Assembly (NCBI RefSeq): GCF_047496725.1
Contig: NC_132983.1
Location: 9,089,001 to 9,153,000 of the forward strand
Origin: Anoplolepis gracilipes
Taxonomy: Eukaryota > Arthropoda > Insecta > Hymenoptera > Formicidae
Direction of reading: 5' to 3'
Length of the DNA stretch: 64,000 nt
Below the pieces are notes generated by a model. The model was not told where the DNA came from, ran no database searches, and was given only the letters and a program-made list of their open reading frames with translations. The stretch's first letter is position 1; every line of letters starts with the position of its first letter. Below, piece by piece: positions 39,298 through 50,600 of this stretch. The translations under genes were made by a program, and so were the position numbers.

Positions 39298-39500
39298 TTT
39301 TTATATATTTTGAAAAATTGAAGTGAAGTAACTATAAGATATTGTTCTTTAAGATGCATTTAATATACACATATATATAAAATAAAGAATCATATAATTT
39401 CATATTTTGTGTACCAAGTAAACTTTCTTTAAAAGTTTAAATTCATTTATTTTTTTCACTCCTTTTTCTTATACTTTATATATTTCAAAATAAAGAAAAA

Positions 39501-40658
39501 TTAATCATCTAAAACAGTATCTAGCCATTTCTCTAAATCAATTGGTTTAATTGGAGCATTCTTTGACTTTGCTTTGGAATCTGCAATAAATCAATATAAA
39601 AATATTTTATATGTAATTTCCAAAATAAGAATTGTGTGAAAATTATATGGAATGTCAATTATTAATTTAAAATTTTACCGTTATGTGATGTAGAAATAAA
39701 CTGTGGAATTGTTGGATTATTCTGGACTGGTTCTTTTAAAGATAATAAAAAATCTATATCTTCTTCTAAATTATTGATATCTTCTGATGGGAATTTCGTG
39801 TTTGACTCCAAATTTTTCGATTGATTGGTCTTTATATCCTTTTTCTTCTCATTTTTCAAACATACAGTATCTCCTGAATTCAACGTATTTGGATAAATTG
39901 TTGTATTGTAAGTAGCCTCTCCTTTCTCAGCATCGTTATTGATATTCATCAATTGATCGCTCTAAAAAGATCATATAAATCATCAAATTATTTCTAATTA
40001 TTTGTTTAATCAAGAAAGATAGTTGCAAAATTAAGGAACTAGACGGATCAACTTAAAATTAAAAGTTAATAAATTTAATACATTTAAAGGTTCATGAATT
40101 TAACATTGCACAAAGCACTCTTAGTCTTTTAAAATATAAAATTAATAATTAATTTGTAAGATGGAGTAAAGATTTATCTTGTAGAATTATAATTTTTATT
40201 TGTATGATTTTTTTTTTATACAGTCACTATTAAAAATAAGTTCGATATAAAATAATATTTATGATTTTGAGATTGAATTATTTTCTACGGGATATATATT
40301 AGATTTATTAACTTTTGGCGTAGTTAATTCGTATATTGGTACTTACAATGAAGTATTTGTCGTTTACGTTAATATATTCGTTGAATGGAATACAATCGAT
40401 CGCGCCTGATAATGTTTTTAGATTTAAGGTGAAAAATTCCGAGAATTGTGACGAGTCAACGGACCAAGCTTTCTCTGATTTAAAGACGAAATGTCCATTT
40501 TTTGAAATCGGAGCGTTTATGAGAATACCGAAATCTTTGCCTACATCCTCGTCGATTGATATTTCAACGTAATCGTCGGAAGATGACGGAAATTGTGATT
40601 TCTTTTTCCCTTTTGTCCTCTGCATTTTCGAAGATTTGTCCATATACTTTTCGATCAT
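39501..40658 (-). CDS. aven: Aven, cell-death regulator
   Basis: Three coding exons: 40658-40347, 39961-39679 and 39580-39501. Together they are 675 bases, 224 residues, in frame. Matching features in order: a basic start; DFGILINAPISKNGHFVFKS followed by EKAW; a block with FTLNLKTLSGAIDCIPFNEY; the acidic motif LEEDIDFLLSLKEPV, equivalent to the EELDLLLNLDAPI motif of human Aven; and the C-terminal LEKWLDTVLDD, equivalent to LEDWLDSMI. In vertebrates Aven binds Apaf-1 and Bcl-xL and also affects ATM signalling and translation of G4-containing mRNAs. Much of the chain is low-complexity and acidic. The start used is the first in-frame ATG. The shadow frame at 40336-40572 was ignored. A repeated 5'-exon cassette lies upstream in the same orientation (40915-41075). 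Confidence 0.85.
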
Positions 40659-40904
40659 GTAGTAATAATACAGTAATTATAAGTCTATAATAATACATAT
40701 ACCGGAGAGTTGAAGAGTTGCAACGTGAACTTTATCTAAAGTTCACTGATTGCGACGGTTGCGATAATCGCAATGCGATTTGCGACGGTTGACAATCCGG
40801 AACAAATATGGCGGATAGTAAGAGATAACAATATTTGTTTTCTTTCTCACATGTTCACATATGTAATAATTTCTTATTTTTATAATGTTAAATTTGGTAA
40901 TTGT
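40659..40904 (-). promoter_or_regulatory. aven upstream region
   Basis: Short intergenic stretch with CG-containing sequence (GATTGCGACGGTTGCGATAA near 40747 and a related TTTGCGACGGTTGACA near 40777). Likely aven promoter and 5' UTR, or an intron if the cassette at 40915-41075 is used. No start site fixed. Confidence 0.35.
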
Positions 40905-40914
40905 ACAGAATAGC

Positions 40915-41075
40915 TACCTCACCTCAAAAGTTGATAAAATTATACTCATTCGACGCGTTTTTGCATAAAATGAAAGAATCTGGCAGAAAAAATTGTCGCT
41001 CTGCCCCGCGAAGCGAGATATTAATTTTTAAAGATATCAACTTTTGAGGCTAGGATATCTGTCATATTATAGCGA
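40915..41075 (-). repeat. Repeated 5'-exon cassette, copy 3 (upstream of aven)
   Basis: On the minus strand: ATGACAGATATCCTAGCCTC at the upstream end, TTTTATGCAAAAACGCGTCG, then a GAG/GTGAGG donor at 40923/40922. This is the same arrangement and orientation as in angel. The ATG opens only five codons before TGA, so here it would be a non-coding first exon at most. The donor is 265 bases upstream of the aven ATG. Confidence 0.65.
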
Positions 41076-41665
41076 ACTCAGTCGCTTGCACTAGTGCGCA
41101 CTGAGTGCGAACCTTTCTAGTACCATGTATTCGGATGATATTCACTGCCTCGGTGCAATCAGATTGGTGTATTCGACGAATAAAAATTACCCTAGTGTAG
41201 TGGTGAATTTATATTCGGACAAACGACAAAAACTGAACGAGAGTAGAAAATGTTGCACTGACTTTTCTGACAGTGCAGTTTGGTCATATTTGTTTAATTC
41301 GTTACTAATTCAAAAAAATGGAAGATAAAGAAAAGTTTATTATTTTAAATGAATTATTATGTTAAACAATTTTTTTGCCAGATTCTTTCATTTTATGCAA
41401 AAACGCGTCGAATGAGTATAATTTTATCAACTTTTGAGGTGAGGTAGCTATTCTGTACAATTACCAAATTTATGTTCAACTGATGGATCTCTGTCTCTTT
41501 TTACACATTATGCACTAGACACTAGTTGCATGTTGCGTTCAGTTTTGAGCATCAAGATAGGTCGCATTAGCCTAGTGCTACACGAAGATAGTTCTGCACT
41601 CAACCATGTCGGGGCAGCACCAGAATAGAGTCAGTGCATGTGTACCGAATTCGCTATTAAGGCTA

Positions 41666-41819
41666 TCGCACACAAAATGCATAAGCTACATGTGCATAGC
41701 AAAAGATCGTATGAACCAATAATAATATTATGTAAATCAATATGGCGACTTAATATTCGATGCTCATTGGTCCATACGATCTTATGCTATGCACATGTAG
41801 CTTATGCATTTTGTGTGCA
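41666..41819. repeat. Palindromic MITE (~155 bp)
   Basis: TCGCACACAAAATGCATAAG, then CTACATGTGCATAGCA and GATCGTATG at the left, with exact or near-exact inverse at the right (TGCTATGCACATGTAGC, TTATGCATTTTGTGTGC). Arms are about 60 bases. Confidence 0.7.
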
Positions 41820-41971
41820 ACATTTAGTCAGTGCCGCACTGGGACAAAGCATGAAACTAAATATTATACATGTTATATTTATTGCACTGTAGATTAATTT
41901 TTTACTACCATTAAAATATTTTTATAATAATGTATAATAACCTCTTGGTCTCTATTCTTTCATCACAATAT

Positions 41972-42100
41972 TCACGTAATTCTTGATTTTGGTCTTTCTT
42001 CTTTCGTTATATTTATTAACACTTTTTCTATTATTTCATCATTGCTACTGCTTGATTCTAATAATTCATTTAAAATAATAAACTTTTCTTTATCTTCCAT
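41972..42100 (-). pseudogene. Fragment resembling the N-terminus of a Harbinger transposase
   Basis: The frame starts MEDKEKFIILNELLESSSSN and runs to TKEERPKSRIT before a stop. A frameshift would continue as KNYVNIVMKE, the type of sequence that precedes the nuclease domain in PIF/Harbinger transposases. The fragment at 61605-61832 is comparable in position and style. The nuclease domain itself is missing. Assignment is tentative. Confidence 0.4.
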
Positions 42101-42357
42101 TTTTTTGAATTAGTAACGAATTGAACAAATATGATCAAACTGCACTGTCAGAAAAGTCAGTGCAACATTTTCTACTCTCGTTCAGTTTTTGTCGTTTGTC
42201 CGAATGTAAATTCACCACTACACTAGGGCAATTTTTATTCGTCGAATACACCAATCTGATTGCACCGAGACAGTGAATATCATTCGAATACACGCCACTA
42301 GAAAAGTTCGCACTCAGTGCGCACTAGTGCAAGCGACCGAATTCGCTATAAGTCGAT

Positions 42358-42535
42358 ATGACAGATATCCTAGCCTCAAAAGTTGATATCTTTAAAAATT
42401 AATATCTCGTTTCGCGGGGCAGAGCGACAATTTTTTTGCCAGATTCTTTCATTTTATGCAAAAACGCGTCGAATGAGTATAATTTTATCAACTTTTGAGG
42501 TGAGGTAGCTATTCTGTACAATTACCAAATTTATG
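42358..42535 (+). repeat. Repeated 5'-exon cassette, copy 4
   Basis: Plus-strand copy in the right fold-back arm: ATGACAGATATCCTAGCCTC, ATGCAAAAACGCGTCGAATG and a GAG/GTGAGG donor near 42500. Nearly identical to copy 3. A partial fifth copy, lacking the upstream half, is at 41372-41445. Confidence 0.7.
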
Positions 42536-42651
42536 TTCAACTGATGGATCTCTGTCTCTTTTTACACATTATGCACTAGACACTAGTTGCATGTTGCGTT
42601 CAGTTTTGAGTGCTCACGTGCTGTCAACTGTCATTCTTCGATATACATATA

Positions 42652-42780
42652 GGGCGCGTTTGGGGAGACGCTATTAGCGCTAACAGCATCGTTCTCTGTT
42701 AAACTTTTCTGTTTAACTTTTAATGAGTAACAGAGATAGAATAATACCGTTAGCGCTATTAGCATCTCCCTGAACGCACC
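42652..42780. mobile_element. Harbinger-type palindromic MITE
   Basis: GGGCGCGTTTGGGGAGACGC at the left and GCATCTCCCTGAACGCACC at the right, with GCTATTAGCGCTAACAGC repeated inverted inside. The same family as 1815-1935. The target duplication is unclear here (ATA/TAT). Confidence 0.65.
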
Positions 42781-42823
42781 TATAATGAGCAACTATATTT
42801 GAACTAAAAACATTTCTATTATA

Positions 42824-42959
42824 GTTTTGATAGAAACTGTAAAGGTATAAGCAAATCAACCAATCACAGTTAAATATTCTTATGACGTTTCTCAGAATGC
42901 TTGACTCCCTTGACTGTGGTTGGTTGATTTAGTTAAGCCTTACAGTTTCGATTAAAACT
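42824..42959. repeat. Palindromic repeat (~135 bp)
   Basis: TTTTGATAGAAACTGTAAAG, then CAAATCAACCAATCACAG, against the inverse CTGTGGTTGGTTGATTT and CTTACAGTTTCGATTAAAA. Non-coding. Confidence 0.55.
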
Positions 42960-43052
42960 TTTCACTTGTCATGGGTCATGGCCTTTAACATATCGTGCAT
43001 CGTGGTCACAGTATAAGTAAGTACAATAAGTGCACTCGCGTCGATTTCATTG

Positions 43053-44166
43053 CATAGACTTCTATAGACAGAGCGTTTTACGAGGGGCATTTGATAATCG
43101 CGGTAAAGGGGGCATCGGTGCCAGGTCGGCCATTTTCGTAACCGATCGGATGTGTTCGGCTTTCCATATATAATTACTGATTCTCAACCTAACTTTATTA
43201 ATCAAAATATTTATAATTAATATATTAAATGTTTTATTTGCGTCATTTCAAATATTGTACATGATAATAAATACTATAAAGTCTTTTTTGTAATTTTTTT
43301 TTAAATCAAATAGTTTTTCTAATCAAGAAAAATATAACGTAAAAAAATTGTAATACGAAAAAAATTTAGACCCACTGATACAATCACATTTTAAATATTT
43401 TTATATCTTTTACTGTATATATTATTATTAAATAAAATATTTTATAAAATATTCTATATATATACATATGTTATATATATTATTATTCTAATATGTATAT
43501 TAGCACTTAATTTTTATAAAAGGGTAAATAAAATAAAATATATGTTTGAACACGTTCCATCTCTATTTGTTCAACATTTTTTTTATTTTTGTGTTTGCGA
43601 TTTTTACATTTATACACAACACAAAAACTCATTTTTATATCTCTTTCTAAACTTCGATATTAGTATGTTCTTCACACTACTATTTAACATCATGTTTAAC
43701 ACATATATGTACTACTATATTGCTAACACCCATAAGAGGAAAAGAGAAAAAAGATACGCTGAAAAGAGACAAGTATAGCAGGAATTTCTGCCGTGCTGCG
43801 CATGTGTGACGTCTATAGAGGCGTGGCTTATTATACGCGGCTTGTTCGAGAGATATGAAATAGACATATATATATATATATATCAGCACATGCGCACATT
43901 GCACAATATTCCTTGCTAGAGCGAGACACGAAGTATCGTCCGCACCGTAATGTTGGCTACAGTTTCTCGACTTCCGTTAGCAATATAGTAGTATTACATA
44001 TATGGTTTAACACATAGACAACATATATGTTAGGTTAGATATTGGCCAAACATTATCGAGTCTTAACGAAATAAACCGAGTTGGCACCGATGCAAAGAGA
44101 TTCCCGCAGCATCAGAGCCCCTCTCACCCTAATTAGGGCCTAACGCTCTGTCTATAGAAGTCTATG
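43053..44166. mobile_element. CATAGACTTC-family element, copy c, with nested insertion
   Basis: The ends are CATAGACTTCTATAGACAGA and its inverse. TTTCATTG is duplicated exactly at 43045-43052 and 44167-44174. The body matches copy a except for a 302-bp insertion at 43703-44004. It lies inside the P-type element. The frames at 43542-43778 and 43680-43904 are shadows. Confidence 0.92.
43703..44004. mobile_element. 302-bp MITE nested in copy c
   Basis: Inverted ends read ACTACTATATTGCTAAC at the left and GTTAGCAATATAGTAGT at the right. GTTTAACAC occurs directly on both sides (43694-43702 and 44005-44013), 8 or 9 bp depending on where the end is placed. Other copies of the host element have an uninterrupted sequence here, which confirms the insertion. 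Confidence 0.85.
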
Positions 44167-44589
44167 TTTCATTGTTGTTTTGTGGCAACGATCCGTCATG
44201 TTGTTGGTTGTGCGAGCGCATGCGCTTTAATTTAAATAGCAAATTACTTAACAAATGATATTGTCTACATATGTGTGCCATAATTTTTGACATATATATA
44301 TATATATATTTACATTATGTTATTATATTATTATTGTCTTTATAAATTATTATATTTCTATTGCATTATATTATTAAATTTATATTATATTTTATATAAA
44401 TTATTATATTATTATTTTTAAATAAAAATAAATTAGCAATTTATAATTATAGAATTTTTTATTATTAATAAAATTATAAAAAATATATTAGTTAAATAAT
44501 AACCAAAAAAATATAAAAATATATTAAAAATATATTTAAAAAATATATTTATTAATAATATTATATTATATATATAATATTATATATAG

Positions 44590-44629
<40 letters not shown>

Positions 44630-44676
44630 CCAAAACTAATAAAATTTAAATAAAAGGCCAAACACCGGGTTATATA

Positions 44677-44732
<56 letters not shown>

Positions 44733-45119
44733 CTGCCGTTTAGCTTTAGTATTTTAAGTAAATATTATTGACATTCCTCAACATTCCTTTTGCCCCGCGG
44801 GAGAATTCAGGGAATAAATCATTATCGCGCAGTGTACATTTACATGCCGCGGCGTGCTGGTCTACTTGTATCTGTGATAGCTCTTTACCAGTGCGCAAGG
44901 AGAAAGTAATAAATTGATAATTAAATTAAAAGCGAGTATATATTTCTACAGTAATAAGTAGATATACTGTGATTTCGATCTGAATAAAAATGTAAAATGT
45001 TAAAATCAACAAGTGTAAAAGGTACAATTCTCTTATTTGACGATTAATGCGAGTGATGAATTTCTTGCAGCGGATGAAGATTTCTTCTATGTATACCTAT
45101 TGAACATGAAGCTCGGAAC

Positions 45120-45195
45120 CACAGTATAAGTAAATATTATAAAAATTTTATTATTTTAAAATTATTAAAATTATTATAAAAATATTTATACTGTG
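45120..45195. mobile_element. 76-bp miniature element with P-type ends
   Basis: Starts CACAGTATAAGTAAATATTA and ends ATATTTATACTGTG, the same terminal bases as the 4.45-kb element around it. The flanks TCGGAAC (45113-45119) and TCGGAAT (45196-45202) match in six of seven positions. The whole unit is almost only TIR plus an A/T filler. It probably inserted into the larger element. Confidence 0.7.
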
Positions 45196-45831
45196 TCGGA
45201 ATTCTTTTAGAAGTATGCGTGTAATTTTGATATTTTCGAAACAGAAACAATTTAGTGCTGGACTAGATCTCTGGAGGGCATGGACGTAAAGAAAAATTTC
45301 TTTATGTTTGCGATCAAGTCAGTGCGCAAAGAAAAAGTGCAGACGAGTCGTAAAAGCGAGTGAAAAAAACGGACTGATTATTTGAATAAAGTTAAATAGA
45401 ATTAAATAGATTAAATAATATTAAATAAGTAGATTAAATAAAATTAATAATTAAGTAGAATTTTATTAAGTTCATAAATTGAAAATACAAGCGATTAAAA
45501 ATATATAGATTTCTTATATTACTTATTGTGTAGTCAACATGCATATAGTTAATTGTGTAAATTATTTACATATTTATATATTTACATTTATATATTAGTA
45601 CTTATAGATAATATACATTCGTAAATATACATTCATACTAATATATATTAGTAAATATAGGCATATATTCGTATACATGCATAATATATATACATTTATT
45701 CATAGATAATTAGTTAAAAAAGCTTTTGTTAAATGGAAATAAAATTGAAATAATGCATAAAACATAAATAAAATAAACATAACCATAAATTAAATATTGC
45801 AGTACTTTATTTTATTTATTTTGCAAAATTC

Positions 45832-47050
45832 TTATTTTTTTATTATGTTTTTTTGTTCTTTAAAGTCTCGGTTGGTAAATTTTAAAGTATAAAATAAACG
45901 AACTCTAATATAAAATTTAATTAAATAATTTTTTGGAAAATTAGAACATGAATGAGAAAATTTTATTTTTGATAAAATGATTATAAACTTTTGCACTACA
46001 TTAGATTGTTTTATAATAAAAAAATTTTCAAAAAATTTTGTATGCATTTCTTTAATATACTGCAGAAAGAAAGAACTTGGAATATGCAAACGGCCAAATG
46101 TATTTTCTGTATTGTCATATGCTCTGAAGTAACTATATAATTTTGAATTGTCTAAATCAATATTTTCCTCTAAAAGTAATTTACATGTTTCGCATGTATG
46201 CTTTATAAAACAACGTTTTAATAAATACCCACAAATATACATGAATGCATTTTCTTCAGTTATTGCCATGTTACGGTAATCACAATTATCAATTTCCATA
46301 TTAACAAAAGCGTTATTATTAACTGTCTGAATTTTTAACATATCTGTTTCATGAAAATTTGTACATTTAACTAACATTTCATCTGTATCTATTTCACAAT
46401 TTCCTGTGTTAACTTGACAATAATTTATACAAAATAATTTTTTAAACGAGTAATAAAATTGTATTGAAGTAGGATTAAATGCATTTACCATGTTGATTAC
46501 GCACAGCGCCAAAGAAATTCTCTAATGCGTCTTGAAAAAAAAATATATAAAAATATAAAAAAAAAATAAATATATTTAAATGAATACATATATGTATTAA
46601 TTATAATTAATAATATTTTTTAAAAATAGATAAAATAATACTAAGAATAATTGATATATATGTACCAATATTATCATTTGATGATGAAATAGCGTGTGGC
46701 TGTAATCTTAATTGTTTTTTCAAAATTCAAAAACATTTTATTATTAAAATGTTTCTTGCATATTCTATAATTATTATATAGCGTAACAGGATCCTTGCTA
46801 TATAATTCTTTCTTGTTACATGCTGCTATCCACAATTTGCACCTGTTAAATATATCATATGACATGTATTTTATTACAACATAATATAGAAATAATGCAT
46901 TTATTATTTTCATTATAATAATTTTAATAATTTTTAATATAATATATAGTCTTACCTTTCTGGATCTTTCGGAAATCGAAATAAAGTTTCTTTTGCTCCT
47001 ATTTTTCCAATGCTAACACTGTTACAATTTGTGAATATGCATAGCAGTAA
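45832..47050 (-). pseudogene. THAP-domain P-type transposase relic
   Basis: The exon upstream of 46960 codes for the first half of a THAP finger: CIFTNC, a spacer, then LFRFPKDPER. It splices (AG/GTAAG near 46957, acceptor CAG near 46854) into CKLWIAACNKKE followed by YRICKKHF, giving the C-x4-C ... C-x2-H pattern with the conserved W, F and P. Downstream, ALENFFGAVRNQHGKC and then, one frame away, NPTSIQFYYSFKKLF match the C-terminal part of P/THAP9 transposases. A one-base shift near 46475-46485 separates the two. The last part has ENAFMYICGYLLKRC and HTCETCKLLL. The catalytic middle portion is not recognisable. This is a decayed, internally deleted transposase. Confidence 0.8.
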
Positions 47051-47464
47051 CCACTTTTATTATTCATTATATATTTAATAAATTAATACTAATTAATATT
47101 AATATTTACACTAATATTTAATAATTTACTAATATTTAATATTTAATATTTAATTTACTAATATTTAAAATTTTATGTTATCTATATTTACTTGATATCT
47201 ATTAAATATTTACTCTTTTTTCATTTGATATCTTTTTATTTGATTTATTTTATATTATCTATATTTACTTGATATCTATTAAATATTTACTCTTTTTTTA
47301 TTTGATATCTTTTTATCTGATTTCAAATGTCAATTTGAATTTAAATAAATCAGTGTTGCCAAGCAACAGTCCGCCATATTGTTAGTTGTGCAAGCCTCCA
47401 TATTGATTACCAACTTTTTTGAGAAGTGCACTTACTGTACTTACTATTTATACTGTGTCGTGGT

Positions 47465-47601
47465 AGAGGATAGGGTTAGTAGTTAGTAGTTGTGCATGTA
47501 AGTATATAATTGAAGAAATGTTTGGGTTTTTAATGTATTATATAGAATTCTGTGTTTTGAGTGTTTTAGAGTGTCGAGGTAATAATAATTTTTAATAAAT
47601 A
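47465..47601 (+). promoter_or_regulatory. MTR4 promoter and 5' UTR
   Basis: 137 bases separate the transposon's target duplication from the MTR4 start codon. All or most of the core promoter must lie here or inside the transposon end. No TATA box was seen. Confidence 0.4.
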
Positions 47602-50600
47602 ATGGCGAATTTTACCGAAGATTTATTTGACGTCTTTGACGAGCACGGCGATGATGTAGAGATACCCGATATTTCGAAGTAAGTGAGCGATTCTTAATCT
47701 TTATAAAAGGCAACCTTGTGGCTGTAGATATTTATTTATTCTATAATTAAATGTGTAGAAAAATTGAACTGGATGCGGGAATAAAGCGACAACTTGACAC
47801 AGAAGATGATAAATCACTTGTTAAAAAGTTGCGGCATGATCCTATTCTGGATGACATCAAGTAAGCCTCCTTACATCTTACATGCTTTGAATTCAGTATA
47901 TTTTGTTAATAAGTACATACATATGTTATTTATAATTAACTTAGTAGTTACTTTATATTTTTGATACTATGCTTGTATTATTTTATAAAATTGCAATAAG
48001 TATAATACAGAGATACATATTTTATAAATTTGTTTAGTTATATTTAATTCTTTAATAATATATCGAATTGTAACTGGAATTATAATTAATATATATTAAT
48101 AATTAATAAAACATTTCTTCAGTCTAGAAGATGTAGCATGTCGAATAAAAGTACATAATATAGAGACTATGGAATCTTGTATGCATGAAATTGCTATTCC
48201 TCCTGAACAAGAATATATACCTTTGGAACATAAACAGGGAAAACCAGCCAAAGAATATAAATTTATACTTGATCCATTCCAAAAGGAAGCAATTTTATGC
48301 ATTGAGCACAATCAGTCTGTTCTTGTTTCCGCTCATACTTCAGCTGGTAAAACTGTTGTAGCTGAGTAAGTATTTTATTTTTGAAGAATGAACAATCTTT
48401 TTCAATGGCTTTTCCATTCTATATCATTTTGTAATTTATAGATATGCAATAGCATTGTCACTTAAGGAAAAGCAGAGAGTAATATACACAACCCCAATTA
48501 AAGCATTAAGTAATCAAAAATATAGAGAGTTTCATGAGGAATTTAAAGATGTTGGTCTAGTAACAGGTGATGTTACTATAAATCCAACAGCTAGCGTATT
48601 AATTATGACTACTGAAATTTTACGTAATATGCTATACAGAGGCTCAGAGGTTTGTTTCATTATTAAAATTATGAAAATAGGAATGTTTCCTATCTTATTA
48701 CAATCTAAATATATATTATATAAGAAAAAAATATATTAAAAAATATATATATTTATATAACATCTATTTCTGTGAATGAACATGAATATGACTTCTATAG
48801 GTAATGCGTGAGGTTGGTTGGGTCATCTTTGACGAAATTCATTACATGCGCGATAAAGAGAGAGGTGTGGTATGGGAGGAGACACTTATATTGTTGCCGG
48901 ACAATGTACATTACGTATTTCTCTCTGCTACTATACCAAACGCACGACAATTTGCAGAATGGGTGGCACACTTGCACAATCAACCTTGCCATGTGGTCTC
49001 TACAGACTACAGACCTACTCCATTGCAACATTACATATTTCCAGTTGGCGGCGATGGTATTCATCTGGTTAGTGATAATTTAATGAAATTATACCAGCTT
49101 AAGAAAGAACTGGATGGATCAGTTGTATTAAAAATTAATAAATTTAATACATTTCAAGATTTATGAATTTTACATTGAAGCACTCTTAGCTTTTTAAAAT
49201 GCAAAATTAATAATTAATTGAAGTAAACATTTGCCCTGTAGAATTAAAGTTTCATTTTCATGAATTTTTGTACAGTTATAAAAAAATTAGTTTGATATAA
49301 GATAATATTTACGATTTTGAGATTTAAATTAAATTTTATAAGCAAATATTTATTCACAAATTAATTATTAATTTTATATTTTAAAAAGGTAAAAAAGTGT
49401 TTTCCAAATTCATAAATTTTGAAATGTATTAGATGTATTAATTTTTTATGTAGATGATACATAGAGTTCCTGCTTAATAATAAATAAAAAAATATGCAAC
49501 ATATCTATTACATTTATTTATTATAAAACAGGTTGTAGATGAGAATGGTCAATTTAAAGAGGAAAATTTCAATAGAGCCATGGCCTGTCTACAGAATATA
49601 GGTGATGCGGCTAAAGGCGACACGAAAGGTCGTAAAGGTGGCTTGCGCGCTACAAACAGTGGACAAACGAATATCTTCAAAATGGTAAAAATGATCATGG
49701 AGAGAAATTTCGCTCCCGTGATAATCTTCAGTTTTTCAAAGAAAGACTGCGAGGTTTACGCGATGCAAATGGCCAAGTTAGATTTGAACACATTGGAAGA
49801 AAAGAAATTGGTGGACGAGGTTTTCAATAATGCAATAGACGTCCTTAACGACGAGGACAAAAAGTTACCGCAAGTTACGAACTTGTTACCACTTTTGCGA
49901 CGTGGAATAGGTATTCATCACGGTGGACTTTTGCCGATTTTAAAGGAGACAGTCGAGATATTATTCGGGGAGGGTTTGATTAAAGCGCTTTTCGCCACCG
50001 AAACATTCGCGATGGGCTTGAACATGCCTGCGCGAACAGTTTTGTTTACGGCACCCCGTAAATTCGATGGTAAGGATTTCCGTTGGATCACATCGGGTGA
50101 ATACATCCAAATGTCAGGTCGTGCGGGTAGGAGAGGTCTGGACGATAAAGGTATTGTCATATTGATGATAGATGAACAAGTTAGTCCAGTTGTCGGTAAA
50201 GCTATCGTTCAAGGAAAGCCAGATCCAATCAACTCTGCGTTTCACTTGACATATAATATGGTCCTTAATCTTCTTCGAGTAGAAGAGATTAATCCAGAGT
50301 ATATGTTGGAAAGAAGCTTCTTCCAGTTTCAAAATCAAGCTGGTATTCCGGCCTTGTATAATAGTAAGTCATTAATTAATAGTTAACATTATATTAGCAG
50401 TTTAAAAATTGTGTTTAAGTCGATTGTTAACATCGTCTCGGTTCCATTTTTACAGAGGTAAAGGAATTATACACTACTTACAACACCGTGAACGTCGAGA
50501 GATATGATGAGATTTCTTCTTATCATGATATACGCGAACAACTTGATCGGCTGACCGGACAGTTTCGATCATTTATGACGCAACCGCAGTATTTGCTTCC

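Larger units (their letters stand above)
40905..42609. repeat. 1.7-kb fold-back with Harbinger-like coding remnants
   Basis: The left arm (40905-41365) and right arm (about 42080-42545) are near-identical inverse copies. Shared landmarks include TCGAATACACCAATCTGATT, GCACTCAGTGCGCACTAGTG and the cassette with ATGCAAAAACGCGTCGAATG. A further direct copy of the right end lies at 41372-41570 (matching 42427-42609 almost base for base). Between them sits another palindrome (41666-41819). Both arms hold the start of a small frame, MEDKEKFIILNELL: plus 41318-41365 stops at once, minus 42100-41972 continues to 42 residues. The frames at 41125-41328 and 41638-41892 lie in arms or palindromes and were not called as genes. 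Confidence 0.8.
43007..47457. mobile_element. P-superfamily (THAP transposase) DNA transposon, 4.45 kb
   Basis: The left end is CACAGTATAAGTAAGTACAA, then TAAGTGCACT. The right end is its inverse (AGTGCACTTACTGTACTTAC, then TATTTATACTGTG) with a 2-3 base indel. TCGTGGT is duplicated exactly at 43000-43006 and 47458-47464. Inside lies a minus-strand transposase relic with a THAP zinc finger and the P/THAP9-type C-terminal region (45832-47050). A CATAGACTTC-family element inserted at 43053-44166, 46 bases from the left end. TA-rich microsatellites fill 44280-44730. The element ends 144 bases upstream of the MTR4 start codon. No other full copy is in the window. Confidence 0.85.
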
